From Takashimella koratensis (lineage: Eukaryota; Basidiomycota; Tremellomycetes; Trichosporonales; Tetragoniomycetaceae), in NCBI GenBank assembly GCA_003116875.1, contig BCKT01000006.1, positions 992,001-1,056,000 of the forward strand: a stretch of 64,000 bases of DNA. The letters are read 5' to 3'. The notes below the pieces were generated by a model that did not search any database, was not told where the DNA came from, and saw only the letters and a list, made by a program, of their open reading frames with translations. Each line of letters begins with the position of its first letter. Position 1 is the first letter of the stretch. This document shows positions 53,267 to 64,000 of the stretch, piece by piece. A program made the position numbers and the translations under genes.

Positions 53267-53860
53267 GAAAGGCAGGAAGACGAGACCGTCTACGGTCGCG
53301 TGACTAACGCCTTGTTGCAAGGTTTGCAGTACCTCATAACCCTTGCTCGTAGCCAACAGTCGGCCTAGGTGGACGGTGTGGCTCTCTCACCCAGCCGCCA
53401 CGTCGCCCCACGACCTCAGACGTCGATCATGCAGTGTAGAGACTGTAGTGGTGATCGGCATTGAGTGAGTCCTGAGTCGAGGCAGAGTTTACCCATGTGA
53501 CAGGTGAGGGTCGGATGGGACAACCAAGTAAGAAGGCGTGGTAGTGCCAGACATTCGCGTTCATAGTAATGACTTGCACGGGTATGGAGGTGAATGATCA
53601 TTCAGACCGGATCGGTCGCAACGCATCGAGTGAATCTATAGTCTATAATGGCATTGAATCAAGCTTCACGTGTCTACACTATGCTACAAAACAATGTCAG
53701 GGTGTATATCCCTAGATTCTATATGGGATCTCTAAGGGTGTCTATCGTATGGGTCTAGCTGTCGGGTGGACAAGTGAGATGCAGGAAGAAGATTGGGCGT
53801 GTGCAAGGAGTCGTGGTTTGTGACTTGGCACGGTTTGTTGTGCGTGGGGATGGGATAGTC
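53267..53860. other. convergent intergenic region
   Basis: AT-richer 3' flank between the orphan gene and the secreted-protein gene; no gene seen. Confidence 0.5.
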
Positions 53861-55078
53861 TCAGAGCACGAGGTAAACACTCGCCGCGATCAACGTGGTC
53901 GCGAGTAAGGGTAGTGACAAGTGAGCGAGGGAATCGATCGCTCCACTGTTAGCTCGTTAGCTCTGCCGCTTGTACACAGTCAAGCACACTCACGAGGCAG
54001 GGCGCGACGTGATCTTTACAGTCAGGAGCGCAACGAGGCCGTCAATAGCAGGGTATCCATCTTCCTGAACAGTAAGGTAGTGGTTGACTCCAGCTAGTAG
54101 AGGTACAATTAGCGTCTTGTTCAATCGGTTTTTAAAAAACCAACTCACTCGAGCTGTTCTGTAGCAGGCCAGAGACATAGGTGACGTTGGTTTGGTACGT
54201 ATAGTTTGCATACGACGTCGAACCTGAGTACGTCGACATGTTCGTCACTTGACGCGAGGGGACGTTGGTTCCTGTCAAATTGCCAACGAGGTAGTCTCGG
54301 CCAATGTTATACCTGTACCGAATCAGCTCACGATCTCTATCAACCGGATCGACTCACCCATCAGCGACGATATCGTGACCTGCCGAAAGGTCCTTCTCCA
54401 CTGAGACAGCAATGAACATTGCCCCGGTCGAGTTCTGCTTCCAGTAACGCAAGTGCAAACCGCCGCTGAAGGTTTCCTCGCATGTCCCAATATAAGGGTT
54501 TCCAAAATCCCAACGCAGTTCTTGGATCTGGGTCGCATTGCCCTGCCCACCACCGAGGTTGGCTTGTTGGGTGTCGCCAAAATGCGCGCCAAGGCATTCG
54601 CTCGCGAGGTAGGTGGATCTAGCAGGGCTTAGCATCGAAACACGTCATACACAGGTGACAGGGTGAGAAGGAAGGTCAGGTCGACTCACAGCATGTAGTT
54701 TTGGAACCCGCCGTTCTCCGTGCTATCGACCAGGACAGCCGAGTCGGACTCGGCGGAGAGGATCATGTTTAATGGTTCGCCGAGGCCCGCAGGGTACGTG
54801 TCGTTCACAATCTACGGGTGTGAGCTCGAGTCGGCCTGGCAATCGGCAAGGGTTCAGCTCACCGTCAACATGTACCCGCCCGAGGTCAATGGGTTTTTGT
54901 ACGGAACGCTCGCACGACGAAGCAACGACGGTGTACTTTGGCGTGGAGCCAAGGGCCGAGTCAGGTCCACTGCTCGCTCTGCTGGATCTTCATTTGACAA
55001 GGCGGAGACGAGGGTGGGTGCTAAGAGACTGGCCACGAGCATGGCCAAGGTGGGAAATGATAACAGTGTGTGAAACAT
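53861..55078 (-). CDS. secreted, probably GPI-anchored protein of a basidiomycete family
   Basis: ATG 55078 starts a signal peptide (MFHTLLSFPTLAMLVASLL). Spliced exons then read SGGYMLTIVNDTYPAGLGEP, LNMILSAESDSAVLVD, GGFQNYMLSSTYLASECLG, HFGDTQQANLGGGQGNATQI, WDFGNPYIGTCEETFSGGLH, MFIAVSVEKDLSAGHDIVAD and GYNIGRDYLVGNLTG, with several N-glycosylation sites and paired cysteines. A last exon, in another frame after the apparent stop of exon 5, encodes AIDSLAHLSLPLLATTLIAA and SVYLVL, a hydrophobic GPI-type or membrane tail ending at a TGA at 53861-53863. The pattern (GEPLNxILS, ECLGxHxGD, GYNIGRDxLV) is known to me from uncharacterised basidiomycete secreted proteins. Divergent from COQ5. Confidence 0.75.
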
Positions 55079-55658
55079 GGTCGGTGCTGTCTGCTCGATG
55101 AGATGTGAAAGAGAACGTATGAACAAGCGGGGTCTTTTGAGAAAGGTAAAGACCGTGCAAGTTTCCGTGTAGCTTGGAATATGACGAAAGGTGAGGGAAG
55201 AGCGTCAACGTTGCGAGGGAGAGGTTCGGGCGAGGCGTGGTCTAGATCAGGTTTTGTGCAGAAATTCTGGCCGAAGTCGTTATCACGAACAAAAGGAGTC
55301 TCTACCGTCGCTAGGTCGGAGCGGTAGGTGGTGCACGAGGGGAGGCTCGGGGTGGCTCTTGGCGCGATGACGACTAGTACAAGCAAACACGAGGCGAGCC
55401 ACCGGACGAGACAGCGAGGGGGGTGAGTGAAGGGGTGGGTGAATGAAGAAGAAGAAAAGAGATGGGTTGAATTGAAACCGACCATGGTATCTTGAGCCTG
55501 CGTGGGTGCGGCGTCTGGACCTAGGCGGTGGAGTCAGGATCCGACGACCATCATCGTTTCATCACCCTACGTCGTTTTTTTTTATATTTTCCTTTTTCTT
55601 TTCGTACCTCGACCCATCCTCACCCTCTCTACCACCTCCATCGTCGTCCACGTCGACC
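55079..55658. promoter_or_regulatory. divergent promoter region before COQ5
   Basis: 580 bp between two start codons. The last 80 bases are a T/C-rich leader for COQ5 (ttttttttatattttcc near 55575). An in-frame ATG upstream of COQ5 lies inside this leader. Confidence 0.45.
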
Positions 55659-57019
55659 ATGGCGTCCCGCTCAGCAACTCGCGCTCTCACCGCGCGGACC
55701 GCCTCTCTTGCCCGCGTTCCCATTGCATCCCCGCTCCCATCTCCGACCCCATCCTCCTCCGCTTCCTCATCCGCTCGCCTGGGTTCAGTCCGTTGCGCAT
55801 CATCATCCACATCTGGATCCAGCCCGTTTAGCCAGAGCAATGGGCAGTCGGAGCAAGGGCGGACTACCCACTTTGGCTTCCAGACCATCCCCGAGGAGCA
55901 AAAGGAGACGCTTGGTGAGTGCTTCATTTACGCTTCCCCCCCCCCTCCCCCCCATGTTCTCCCCTCACCGACATGTCCCGATCTTCGACCAACACCCGCC
56001 CACATCATCCAACTGCCTTAGCCTGTGCTAACCTCTCTCAGTGGGCAAAGTCTTCAGCTCCGTCGCGTCGAATTACGATGTCATGAACGACTCGATGTCC
56101 CTCGGCATTCACCGACTATGGAAGGACAGCTTTGTCTCTAGCATGCTCCCTCGCCTCCCACCTTCGATCCACCAGAACCCGTCGGGTTCGACACCCTCGC
56201 CGGTCAACCCACCGTTCAGGTGCCTTGACGTCGCGGGTGGGACGGGTGACATTGCCCTGCGTTTGCTTGATCGCGCGCGTGAGAAATTTGGGAACCGAGA
56301 GATTCAGGTCGAGGTGGTCGATCTCAACGAAGGCATGTTGCACGAGGGGCGAAAGCGGGTTGCCAAGACTCTCTATTACAACAGTGAGTCGTGCGGACTC
56401 ACGCTATACAAGTTCCCACCCTCCACCATCACAACCATGCTGACCCCAGTAGCTCCCCAAATTGCGTTCACACACGGCAACGCCCAGGCCCTGCCAGCAC
56501 ATATCGCCGACAACTCGATCGACCTCTACACCATCGCTTTCGGGATCCGTAACTGCACTTCTCTCCCGGCTGTCCTCAGCGAGGCCTACCGCGTTCTCAA
56601 GCCGGGTGGGCGGATCGGCGTTCTCGAGTTTGGAAAGGTCACCAACCCTCTGCTCAAGGAGTGAGTCTCGCTTGGGGATTTCCGTCTTGTTCCTGCTGGC
56701 TTTTAGCACTATGACTGACTTGATCAGGGTGTACAAGCAGTACTCGTTCCAGGTGATCCCTGTGCTTGGCCAGGTCATCGCCGGCGACCACGCTTCGTAC
56801 CAGTACCTCGTCGAGTCGATTGAGCGATTCCCATCGCAGCCCGACTTTGCCAATCTGTAAGTGGGATCTGCTAGGCGAGGGACCAACAGTGCTGACTCGT
56901 TGGCACTTAGTATGCGCGAAGCAGGGTTCCAGACGGGCCAGATGAAGGAGGGCAAGGGAGGCGCGTGGACCGACTTTACATTTGGTATCGCGACGATGTG
57001 GACTGGGGTGAAGGCGTAG
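55659..57019 (+). CDS. COQ5: 2-methoxy-6-polyprenyl-1,4-benzoquinol methylase (ubiquinone biosynthesis)
   Basis: Five exons give a protein of roughly 340 residues. The N-terminus ([20 protein letters not shown]) is Arg/Ser/Ala-rich without acids, a mitochondrial presequence. The UbiE/COQ5 core follows: [40 protein letters not shown], the SAM-binding [69 protein letters not shown] and [16 protein letters not shown]. It methylates C5 of the quinone ring in the mitochondrial matrix complex. A few residues after [15 protein letters not shown] are inserted relative to bacterial UbiE. Introns keep frame. Confidence 0.95.
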
Positions 57020-57345
57020 CTGGAGGGATTTTGGGCGTCTCGTTTTCAGCGGCACTACATGGAATACCACATTGCCTGAGAAGGCCATCATAGTAGAATA
57101 CAACCCCTCATTGCTCTTGGGCTAACCTGTGCATGCATGCATCGTCTCGTCATGAACAGGAAGGGTGCTGTACTAGGTGGAGTGTACAAGCTGGTGGGAG
57201 GGTGCCACATGGGAAAACGCCGAGATTATCCCTGCCAGCCTGACACGCTACCATTCAGTGGATCCCATCTGCACTCCAGCACCATCTACCGGTTCATTTC
57301 AACTCCATTCTATACGCACTCCCCACCACAACCAACCACCTACAC
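57020..57345. other. intergenic, promoter of SEC61G
   Basis: COQ5 3' end and CT/CA-rich leader of the next gene. Confidence 0.5.
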
Positions 57346-58020
57346 CATGTCCGAGCGTCTCAAGGAGCTGGCCGAGGTCCCCCAGTCGTTCGTCAAGGAA
57401 GGCACCCACGTGAGTAGCCGCCGCCTCGTTTTCTGAGCACCTACCGGGGTCTGAGCCAGCTCACACGAGCACAACCGGCTGACGCGGCGGAACAGTTTGT
57501 GAACCGGTGTACCAAGCCGACCCGACAAGGTGAGCAAGGGAGTCCTGATGGGCTCGAGGCGTAAAGTATCGAGTGCGGGGAATGGGTGGGGGATAGGCAA
57601 GAGTGAAAGAATGGGGCTATGGTGTATAGAGCTAAGATGGCGCATCTGGCAACGACATCTTGCTGGTCATGGCCGAGCGAGAGCTGTCAAGAAGAGTGGG
57701 CAGGAACAGATTGCTGACTGCTGTCGTCTCTCTCGCGATCAGAGTACCTCCAACTGTGTCAGGCGGTCGCGATTGGCTTCGCCGTCATGGGTTTCATCGG
57801 CTACTTTGTCAAGCTCATCCACATCCCAATGTACGTGAAACTTTCTCCATGTCGTTACCCTCCCACCACATGACTCTCTCTCTCGCCTCAACGCCATATT
57901 TGAGCTGACTTGACCGCGTCCCTCGTCGCTGCTCGACGTGCAGTAACAACATTCTCGTGTGAGTCGGAATTAGATGTCGGGACTAGCCATTTACTAACCA
58001 TTTGCAGCGGCGGCGCATAG
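57346..58020 (+). CDS. SSS1: Sec61 gamma / Sss1 translocon subunit
   Basis: Five exons encode about 70 residues: [77 protein letters not shown] and the single tail-anchor helix ending VKLIHIPINNI are diagnostic. Sss1 clamps the Sec61 channel in the ER membrane and is essential in yeast. Exon 4 (57944-57958) is only 15 nt and encodes NNILV; it is framed by gtgcag and gtgagt. The last exon is only 10 nt (GGA plus stop). Open-frame searches alone would miss this gene. Confidence 0.93.
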
Positions 58021-58341
58021 GCGAACAGGAACGAGAAATCAAGCATTCTGGTTGTTGCATGTATTCGATTGATACCCTCCCCCAGGCTCTATACGACGAG
58101 GTGCCGAGCCGAGTTTGTGGCGATTGACACAACTCGCGATACATGGCAGACTAACGCTAGTCCTGATGGCAGGGAGACAGAAGCGAAACTCGTGGCATGG
58201 CGTGACTAAATACAACAGTGACGATCATGGGAAATATTGGAGGTATAACAACGTCCTTTTCTCGCCTGGGGCGTTTTGTGATGGAAGGATGAGATGGAGC
58301 TATGATTGGGAGCGCTCAGATCGATCTAGACTATCCTACAA
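58021..58341. other. convergent intergenic region
   Basis: 3' flanks of two converging genes; no gene seen. Confidence 0.5.
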
Positions 58342-59263
58342 GTTCACCATCCAACATCACCACCCTGCCATCGCCCAAGCGACAAACCCGTCTTTCCCCG
58401 CTCCTTCGACAAGACCCATCGCTCGAGCTCGTACACCTCGTATGCGTCTTTTGCTTGCTTCATCGCTTCCATGTGCTTGGGACCGCTGATGGCTTTGATT
58501 GCGTGTTTTCGACTACACACTGATCAGCAATGCTCTTGGTTTCGCCGACTCAAGCAGACTCACCTTTGCCAGATGCAGGTCGCGAGGTTGAGGCCAGTCG
58601 CATCGGGAACGCCGTACCAATACATCACCAACCCTCCGTTCCGGACGGCCTCCTCGTGGGCCTCGCGGTCGGCGGCGTAAAGTGAAAGGGTGGACGATTC
58701 GGGTTTCCGTCGAGAGCGGAAGACGACGCAGTACCATTCACGCGAGATCTCTCGGGGCAGGTGCTGCGAGCTTGTCAGGAATTGTCTCGAATGAAGCAAT
58801 CTCAGTCACTTACCAGCTCAGCCCAGTTGAAAGTGCGGTCGTAAGTAGCGGATGCGTAGTGCTCGGTATAAGGTCGGAAGAAATGGAGCGCCTGGTGTAG
58901 GGCCAGACTGGCTGGGTCGATATTCGGCAACCGTGTGTCGAATTCAGCGAGTTTCTGTGCGGTCCGGTCGTCTTGGGCGTTTTTGCTGACGCTCTCGGGA
59001 AGAGCGGAGAGGAGTGGTGGGAGGTAAAGGATCGGATCGCCGAGACCCTCACCAGCAGGTCGGAGAGTGTGATGCGCGGCGTACTTGGGATCTTGAAGAG
59101 AGACCCGGGTAATCCGTGATCGACCAACAGCCGGGAGAGAGGGCATACCAGCGGGTGGAGAGCCGTGCTCGTGGAGGTGAGGAAGGAGCTTCGGGGAGAG
59201 GTCGCGGCCACGGTAGTCGTTGTCGGCGGATCCGGGGATCCCAATGGGTTCAACAGTGACCAT
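58342..59263 (-). CDS. conserved fungal protein of unknown function
   Basis: Three exons, about 270 residues, start MVTVEPIGIPGSADNDYRGR at 59263 after a C/A-rich leader. The frame is open further upstream, but those residues look like leader. Conserved-looking blocks are DPKYAAHHTLRPAGEGLGDP, ILYLPPLLSALPESV, RLPNIDPASLALHQALHFF, YDRTFNWAELAAPAERSREW, YCVVFRSRRKPESSTLSLYA, ADREAHEEAVRNGGLVMYWY, GVPDATGLNLATCIWQR and MKQAKDAYEVYELERWVLSK. I recall this arrangement (LYAADR.AHEEA, GL.MYWYG, NLATCIW, YELERY) from an uncharacterised family found across fungi including fission yeast. No catalytic motif, signal peptide or membrane helix is evident. Confidence 0.78.
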
Positions 59264-60593
59264 TGTGTGTGGTGTGGAGCGGGATGTGGCTGTGAGGTAG
59301 TTGGCGGCGACAGAAGTTTCAAATTTTATATCGTTTGGTTGACGTGGACGACGAGTCAGCACAATGGCGGTTGCAAGTAGAGGGTTAGTCGATAAGTCAG
59401 TGGGGTTCTTGACCTTTTGATATTTATACATCTGTTGTGTTAGGTGAAAGAATGGTCGAAACGACAATGCGAGCAAATTCGACATGCATTGCGCAATCAC
59501 CGACATATTTGTACAGATGGGTCTTGGATGGTTCGGTTCCCAGGGTATGGGGGGCTGGGGTTAGTAGGGGAAGGAGGGGAAAGGAGAGAATCGCATTAGG
59601 GAGGCAGTGGCGCTTGAGTCAGCTGGCTGGGGTGATGAGTCGGGTCGACGTCGTGCTTGACTCTTGGAGAGAATTGGGCAATGGTGCAATGATGGCGTGC
59701 GAGGGGGGGTTGGTTGGAGACTGAATCGCCACTCGCGGGAAGATGGGGACGGTAAAAGGTAATCGGAGCGAGGAGAATGGTGCGACGCCGAGTAAAATGG
59801 TGGCCTGTTGCAGACCCTGAGGGCGCAAGGGATCAGGGCGGGCGCAAAAGGGGGCCATCCAAGGTCAAAGGAGGTAAACAAATGCCAAGCCAGGGGCTCG
59901 AGCGCGTCAGAGCGATGGGATGGGTTGAACGCATCCCATCCATCATGCCGCTTGTACGGATGGATCGGGGCACGCGTTTCATCCATTGCGACATGTCCGC
60001 TTGCACCCTCTACACCTGAGCAAATGACACCGATCGTCGACAGCTCTAGGGCCTAGCCTCATTGTTCTGCTCCCGGCTCAAGCGCCCCGATGCGAAGGGG
60101 TGGAGCAAAGAACTCGAGCTGAGCTCGTCCCCCGCGCCTGATGAGATGATGAATATCTTGCCCGTCGGACGAAACACGAGGACCCTGCCCGACGGACCTG
60201 GAGGGGGCGAGGGGTGTCACAACATCCCAAAGGGGACAGGGGGGGAAGATCAGAGCGCAGTGCGCCAAGGCCAAGGCTATAGAGCCTTGGGTCAGGCAAA
60301 GGCGGACAAGGAGGGGAAAAGGGGAAGGCGGGGAACCGTGCGCAGGACCCAGCGTCAACTTGACTGAAGAGGCTGAACATCAACGTACGGGGGAGGCTAT
60401 GACTTGAGGTTTTGACAACAAACCCCCTTCGTTCAACTCGCTACTTCTTCACATCTGTCTAAACACATTCTTTACCAACGTCGTTCACGACTGCTCTCCC
60501 GCCCCAACGCCGAGACCCACGATATCGCGCGCGTCGACCAGTTTAAACGACTTTAGAAGACTGCAGGGTTCCAGACGTCGGAGAGAACGCATC
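59264..60593. other. 1.3-kb divergent upstream region
   Basis: No supported gene; a minus ORF at 59561-59986 is low-complexity. It is probably the regulatory region of the secreted glucanase gene. Confidence 0.45.
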
Positions 60594-62084
60594 ATGGTCG
60601 GGAACACGGCGCTGTTGGCTGTCCTTGCGACGCTCGCTGGTCTTGCTTCGGTGTCTGCGAGCCACAATACGCCAATGCACCAGCGAAAACACATTATCCA
60701 CCCTGCGCCTGCCAACCGTGATTTGAGCGGTGTCGCCCAACACCTCGGTCGACGTGGTGCTGCCGGTGCGGACCCAGCACAGTGTCGACCTCGCACAACG
60801 TCGACGACTACCACCTCTACAACTGCTTCGTCCACCACCACTTCTTCCACCACCAGCACTACCCCTGCCCCAACTACCACCACCTCCAACGTTGGGAACA
60901 ACGACTACGCCCAAGCGACGACTTCCTCCACCACCGCGGCCGCCAAGAACACTGGCTCCTCCTCCTCTTCCGCTGGCTCCGGCGCATGGACGATTCCCAA
61001 CGGTATCAAGGCCGGTCTCTCCGCTGGTGACGCATACGACTACCTCAAGGACCACATTGGATGGTGGTACGACTGGAGTCCGGCACCCTCTGGCCACTCG
61101 GGCACCCCCATCGCCGTCCCTATGCTCTGGGGCGCCGGTACCGCCGACTCGACCGACGCGCAGAGGCTCGCCCAGTTCGAGGCCCTCAACTACAACCCGA
61201 CTTGGATCATCGGGTTTGAGGAGCCAGACTGTGCGGCAGGCGCGGGTTCCGCAGGTGTCGATATCTACACCGCCGCGGGTGTTTGGAACGCCGTCGTTGC
61301 CCCGCACGGATGGGGTGGATCCCTCCTCCTCTCCCCCTCAATGTGCCACCAGGTGAGTGTGGCTCGGGTTCTGCTCTCTGACTCTCTGCAACCCCTACAT
61401 CTCCCTGTTCTCTCACCATCATCTCTCGCCTTTTCTCAACCTTATTCACTCTGCGCACGGTCGGGCTGACCCACACAGGCGGCCGAGAGTGGCTGGCTCC
61501 AGCCCTTTGAGGCACTCATCAGCAAGGACTGGGACATTACCAACATCCACATCAACAAGAACAGCGCTGCCGGTATCCAAGCCGATATCGACCACTACTG
61601 GAACACCTACAACAGGCCAATCTGGGTCACCGAATTTGCTTGCGTGGACGACAGCACTGGCTTTGTTCCCTGCGAGGACCAGGGCGAGATCAACTCGTTC
61701 ATCCAGACCGCGGTCAGCATCTTCGAGTCTGACTACCGAGTCGTTGCCTACGCCTACTCGTGAGTGTCGACGGCTCTCAGATATCCCTCTATCTCAGACA
61801 CACCCACACAGAGAGCACAAAGCGCTATATACAGAGCGCTATGTGCCCACTGAAAGGGGTCCTTTGGGTGCCACCCAATGTGTGGCATTTCCGTCATCCC
61901 CAACACACCTTCATGTCGACCCCAATCGACTTCGTTCTTTCTCCCCAACACCTGAGAGTTGCGCTGACGTTATCACGCTAGAAACGGGGCAGGATTAGGT
62001 AACAATTGGCCAATGATCAACTCGGCTGGACAGTTCTCTGCGTCCGGACAGGCCTATCTTTCGGCTATCAGCGCGTACCACTAG
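60594..62084 (+). CDS. secreted GH128-type beta-glucanase (Asl1-like), with Thr/Ser linker
   Basis: Three exons give about 400 residues. The signal peptide MVGNTALLAVLATLAGLASV is followed by a Lys/Arg-containing spacer (HLGRRG, possible Kex2 site), a Thr/Ser linker of about 90 residues that is probably O-glycosylated, and the glycosyl-hydrolase catalytic-core domain: NGIKAGLSAGDAYDYLKDHI, WWYDWSPAPSG, VPMLWGAGTADS, TWIIGFEEPDC, HINKNSAAGIQADIDHYWNT, PIWVTEFACVDD and YRVVAYAYS. Glu in GFEEPD and Glu in WVTEFAC are the expected acid/base and nucleophile of this TIM-barrel family, which acts on beta-1,3-glucan in the wall. It ends INSAGQFSASGQAYLSAISA without a GPI tail, so it is probably released or wall-bound. 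The final exon starts after ctag at 61981. Confidence 0.9.
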
Positions 62085-62743
62085 GTTCTCGATTGATTTG
62101 GCCAGTCGGCGACAGCTCCAACGACTCTCACGCCCCTCCCACGCCCTGTCGCTCATCCCTTACCTATTCCGGCTCCTCGCCGCCTTCTCTACTCGACCAT
62201 GCCCCCGATTTGACTTGGCGCTCGACCACATACTCGACGCCGGACGAACATTACATACCACTGATACCCCCTTTGACTCGTCATGTTGTTCCCCTTGATA
62301 CCCCATCGTATACCCTGATGCACCTTATAGTTACTCACTGTGCGCGAGAGTGGTGTTGGCTCTGCGACCTGAGACACGTGCTCGTTAACGTCAGTTGGTC
62401 AGTGATTCGACTCGCCTCATCGTTCAGAGATGGAAGGTGTGTCTTGACCAAGTCGTCGTTGTTAACCTTCTCTCTTTCATCCATTCACTTTCCACTGACC
62501 AAAACGTGCGTGTCTGCTGAAAGACAGCCAACAGCTCGGACTGATTAGCCCTAAGTGCGTCACGGTGCCCAAGATAGCTCGTCACCGAGCGCAACAGACC
62601 AACCCAGCGACACCCTCCGGGGCCACAGTCGCTGTGAACTCCTCCATCGATCATTGTAGCTCTCCAGCAACAGGCAGCACAGACCGAATGTGCGTTTGAT
62701 CGACTGTCGTACGTCCGCTGGACCCAACGCGCCAGCTTTGAAA
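62085..62743. other. intergenic
   Basis: No supported gene on either strand; minus-strand ORFs at 62424-62979 lack recognisable content. Confidence 0.4.
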
Positions 62744-63028
62744 ATGGCCGCGGCGAGCGAGCGAGTGGCGAGCGGCAAGCTGGGACTGAGCAAGGCGAAG
62801 ACCGCGATTGTTGAACTACCCGCAGCGAAGAAGGACCCGCACCAAGACCAAGCCGAAGAACCCCGGGCGACCGAAGACCGGCTCCAAGACGGCCCCAAAC
62901 AACCCCTGGCATCATCATCAAAGAAATCTCCTAGGCATGCGAGAAAGCCTCGTAACGAACTCCTCGGTGGGGGAAACATTCGACCCCTGACTCCGTACCA
63001 GCTGGAGTGTTTGAAGAAGCGAAAGTGA
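62744..63028 (+). CDS. possible small basic protein
   Basis: A frame open from 62690; ATG at 62744 gives 94 residues, MAAASERVASGKLGLSKAKT, then Lys/Asp/Pro-rich sequence and a more conserved-looking end NELLGGGNIRPLTPYQLECL before KKRK. Basic, no membrane helix. No family recognised, and an upstream exon may be missing. Confidence 0.35.
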   Translation: MAAASERVASGKLGLSKAKTAIVELPAAKKDPHQDQAEEPRATEDRLQDGPKQPLASSSKKSPRHARKPRNELLGGGNIRPLTPYQLECLKKRK

Positions 63029-64000
63029 CAGCCTTGATATCTACCCCGTGTATACTATCCGTCCCTCTTCAATGACCGCCTCAACATTCACCCCGAGCGC
63101 ACTATTCGTCACAACTATCTACTCATCGGTGTCACCAAATCTCCGCTCGTCCTCTATGTACTGCAAACGTCTGAGTGCAAGATGAGATCCCGGGCTTCGC
63201 TGGTGTTCTTGTCTGCCGCTGAGAGATTCAACGCTAGCGGTCTGATGCCACGCCTCACCTGTCTGTTGCCAAGCCGATCCTACCTTGGCCGTCTTGGCGG
63301 CAGGAGCAGGGCTTTGGTCGAGGCTCTCCTATCCAGGAGCACCTTTTGTTGCCGAGAGCTTGGGAGCCCACCATTGCAAACAAAGATCTCCGCGGCGCCT
63401 GATGAAATTTAGCCAAGATCCGTCGGGAACGTATCCATGTGGCCGAGAAATCCAGGACACGGGTTGGCAGTCGCTTCCAACGACGCCTCTTTAACTGCGC
63501 CATGTTTTCCTCGCCTCTTTACGTCAAATGAGAGGGTAGAGACGTGGGCTGGACTTTGTATGTTGACGAGAAATCACTAATTTCCAATGAACCAATCCTT
63601 GACTGAACAACGAGAGTGCCCATACTACACAGTCATGTGATTGGAAACCGGAGTCAGAAACGTGTATTGAACGAGTTCGGAGTAAAGTGCGGACCCATAT
63701 GGTCGTTGTGCAGACACCTCGGCCCAGTCCCTTCGAACTTCCACCCTAGGTTAACGATCTGCGATTGCATTTATCGACAAACGTTTTGACCATATACCGA
63801 ATGCCCGTTCAATTGGACCATTGGGGCGTGTGGGAGTCAGGATCCAAATAGGAACCGCTAAAGGGTATACTTATGCTGACAGTCCCTAGAAGGGGGAGGA
63901 ATTACAGTTTCAGCTCCGGCCACCGGTCGCCCATGGCCAGGCGGGTTAGATGAGCGGTGGACGTTGTCCGAATCAGGGGTGAAAGCGATCCTCCGCCCTT
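63029..64000. other. no gene recognised to the window end
   Basis: Short ORFs only. AT content rises after 63540. Nothing further seen. Confidence 0.4.

Noticed and set aside
59561..59986. 141-codon minus-strand ORF upstream of the glucanase gene
   Set aside because: Low complexity, no motif, no conserved block.
60543..61307. 254-codon minus-strand Gly/Val-rich ORF
   Set aside because: Complement of the Thr/Ser linker and first part of the GH128 gene.

Overview
The window is nuclear DNA from a filamentous or yeast-like basidiomycete. Nearly every gene is split by short GT-AG introns of about 41-350 bp. Many proteins match basidiomycete or general fungal families (Snt1, U1-70K, Arp1, Coq5, Sec61-gamma, Hom2), and leaders are CT-rich. 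A Tremellomycetes yeast is my best guess, from intron style and GC content; this is inference. Gene models were spliced by eye, using GT/AG borders, reading-frame continuity and family motifs. No tRNA, rRNA, CRISPR array or intact transposon was seen.

Region 1 (1-34 kb) is mostly conserved housekeeping genes. In order: SNT1 (Set3-type corepressor with two SANT domains), a small membrane protein, an aldo/keto reductase, the U1 snRNP 70K protein (SNP1), two tandem paralogues of a fungal 'PW-repeat' family, ARP1 (dynactin actin-related protein), a small conserved fungal protein, a single-pass membrane protein, an Asterix-like ER protein, a GPI-anchored Ser/Ala-rich wall protein, a 2.8-kb stretch without genes, a disordered Ser/Pro-rich protein whose start codon is split by an intron, a STYX-type pseudophosphatase and HOM2 (aspartate-semialdehyde dehydrogenase).

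Region 2 (34.8-43.8 kb) follows ELC1 (elongin C). It is a run of about eight small genes, all on the + strand. Their predicted products are acidic, disordered, rich in Ser/Thr/Asp/Glu, and not recognisable. Several carry an acidic [FW]-x-x-[VLI] motif resembling Atg8-interacting motifs, and two members are broken by in-frame stops. This is the most unusual part of the window. Two similar orphan genes lie at 52.2 and 53.0 kb.

Region 3 (44.5-51.8 kb) looks like a small catabolic gene cluster: an MFS organic-acid or phosphate-type transporter, a D-isomer-specific 2-hydroxyacid dehydrogenase, a Zn2Cys6 transcription factor and an HpcH/HpaI-family aldolase. Inverted repeats CCTCCG...CGGAGG lie in two of its promoters and are good candidates for the regulator's binding sites.

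Region 4 (53.8-64 kb) returns to conserved genes: a secreted, probably GPI-anchored protein, COQ5 (ubiquinone C-methyltransferase), SEC61G/SSS1 (translocon gamma subunit, with a 15-nt exon), a conserved fungal protein of unknown function, a secreted GH128-type glucanase with a Thr/Ser linker, and a poorly supported small ORF. The last kilobase has no clear gene.
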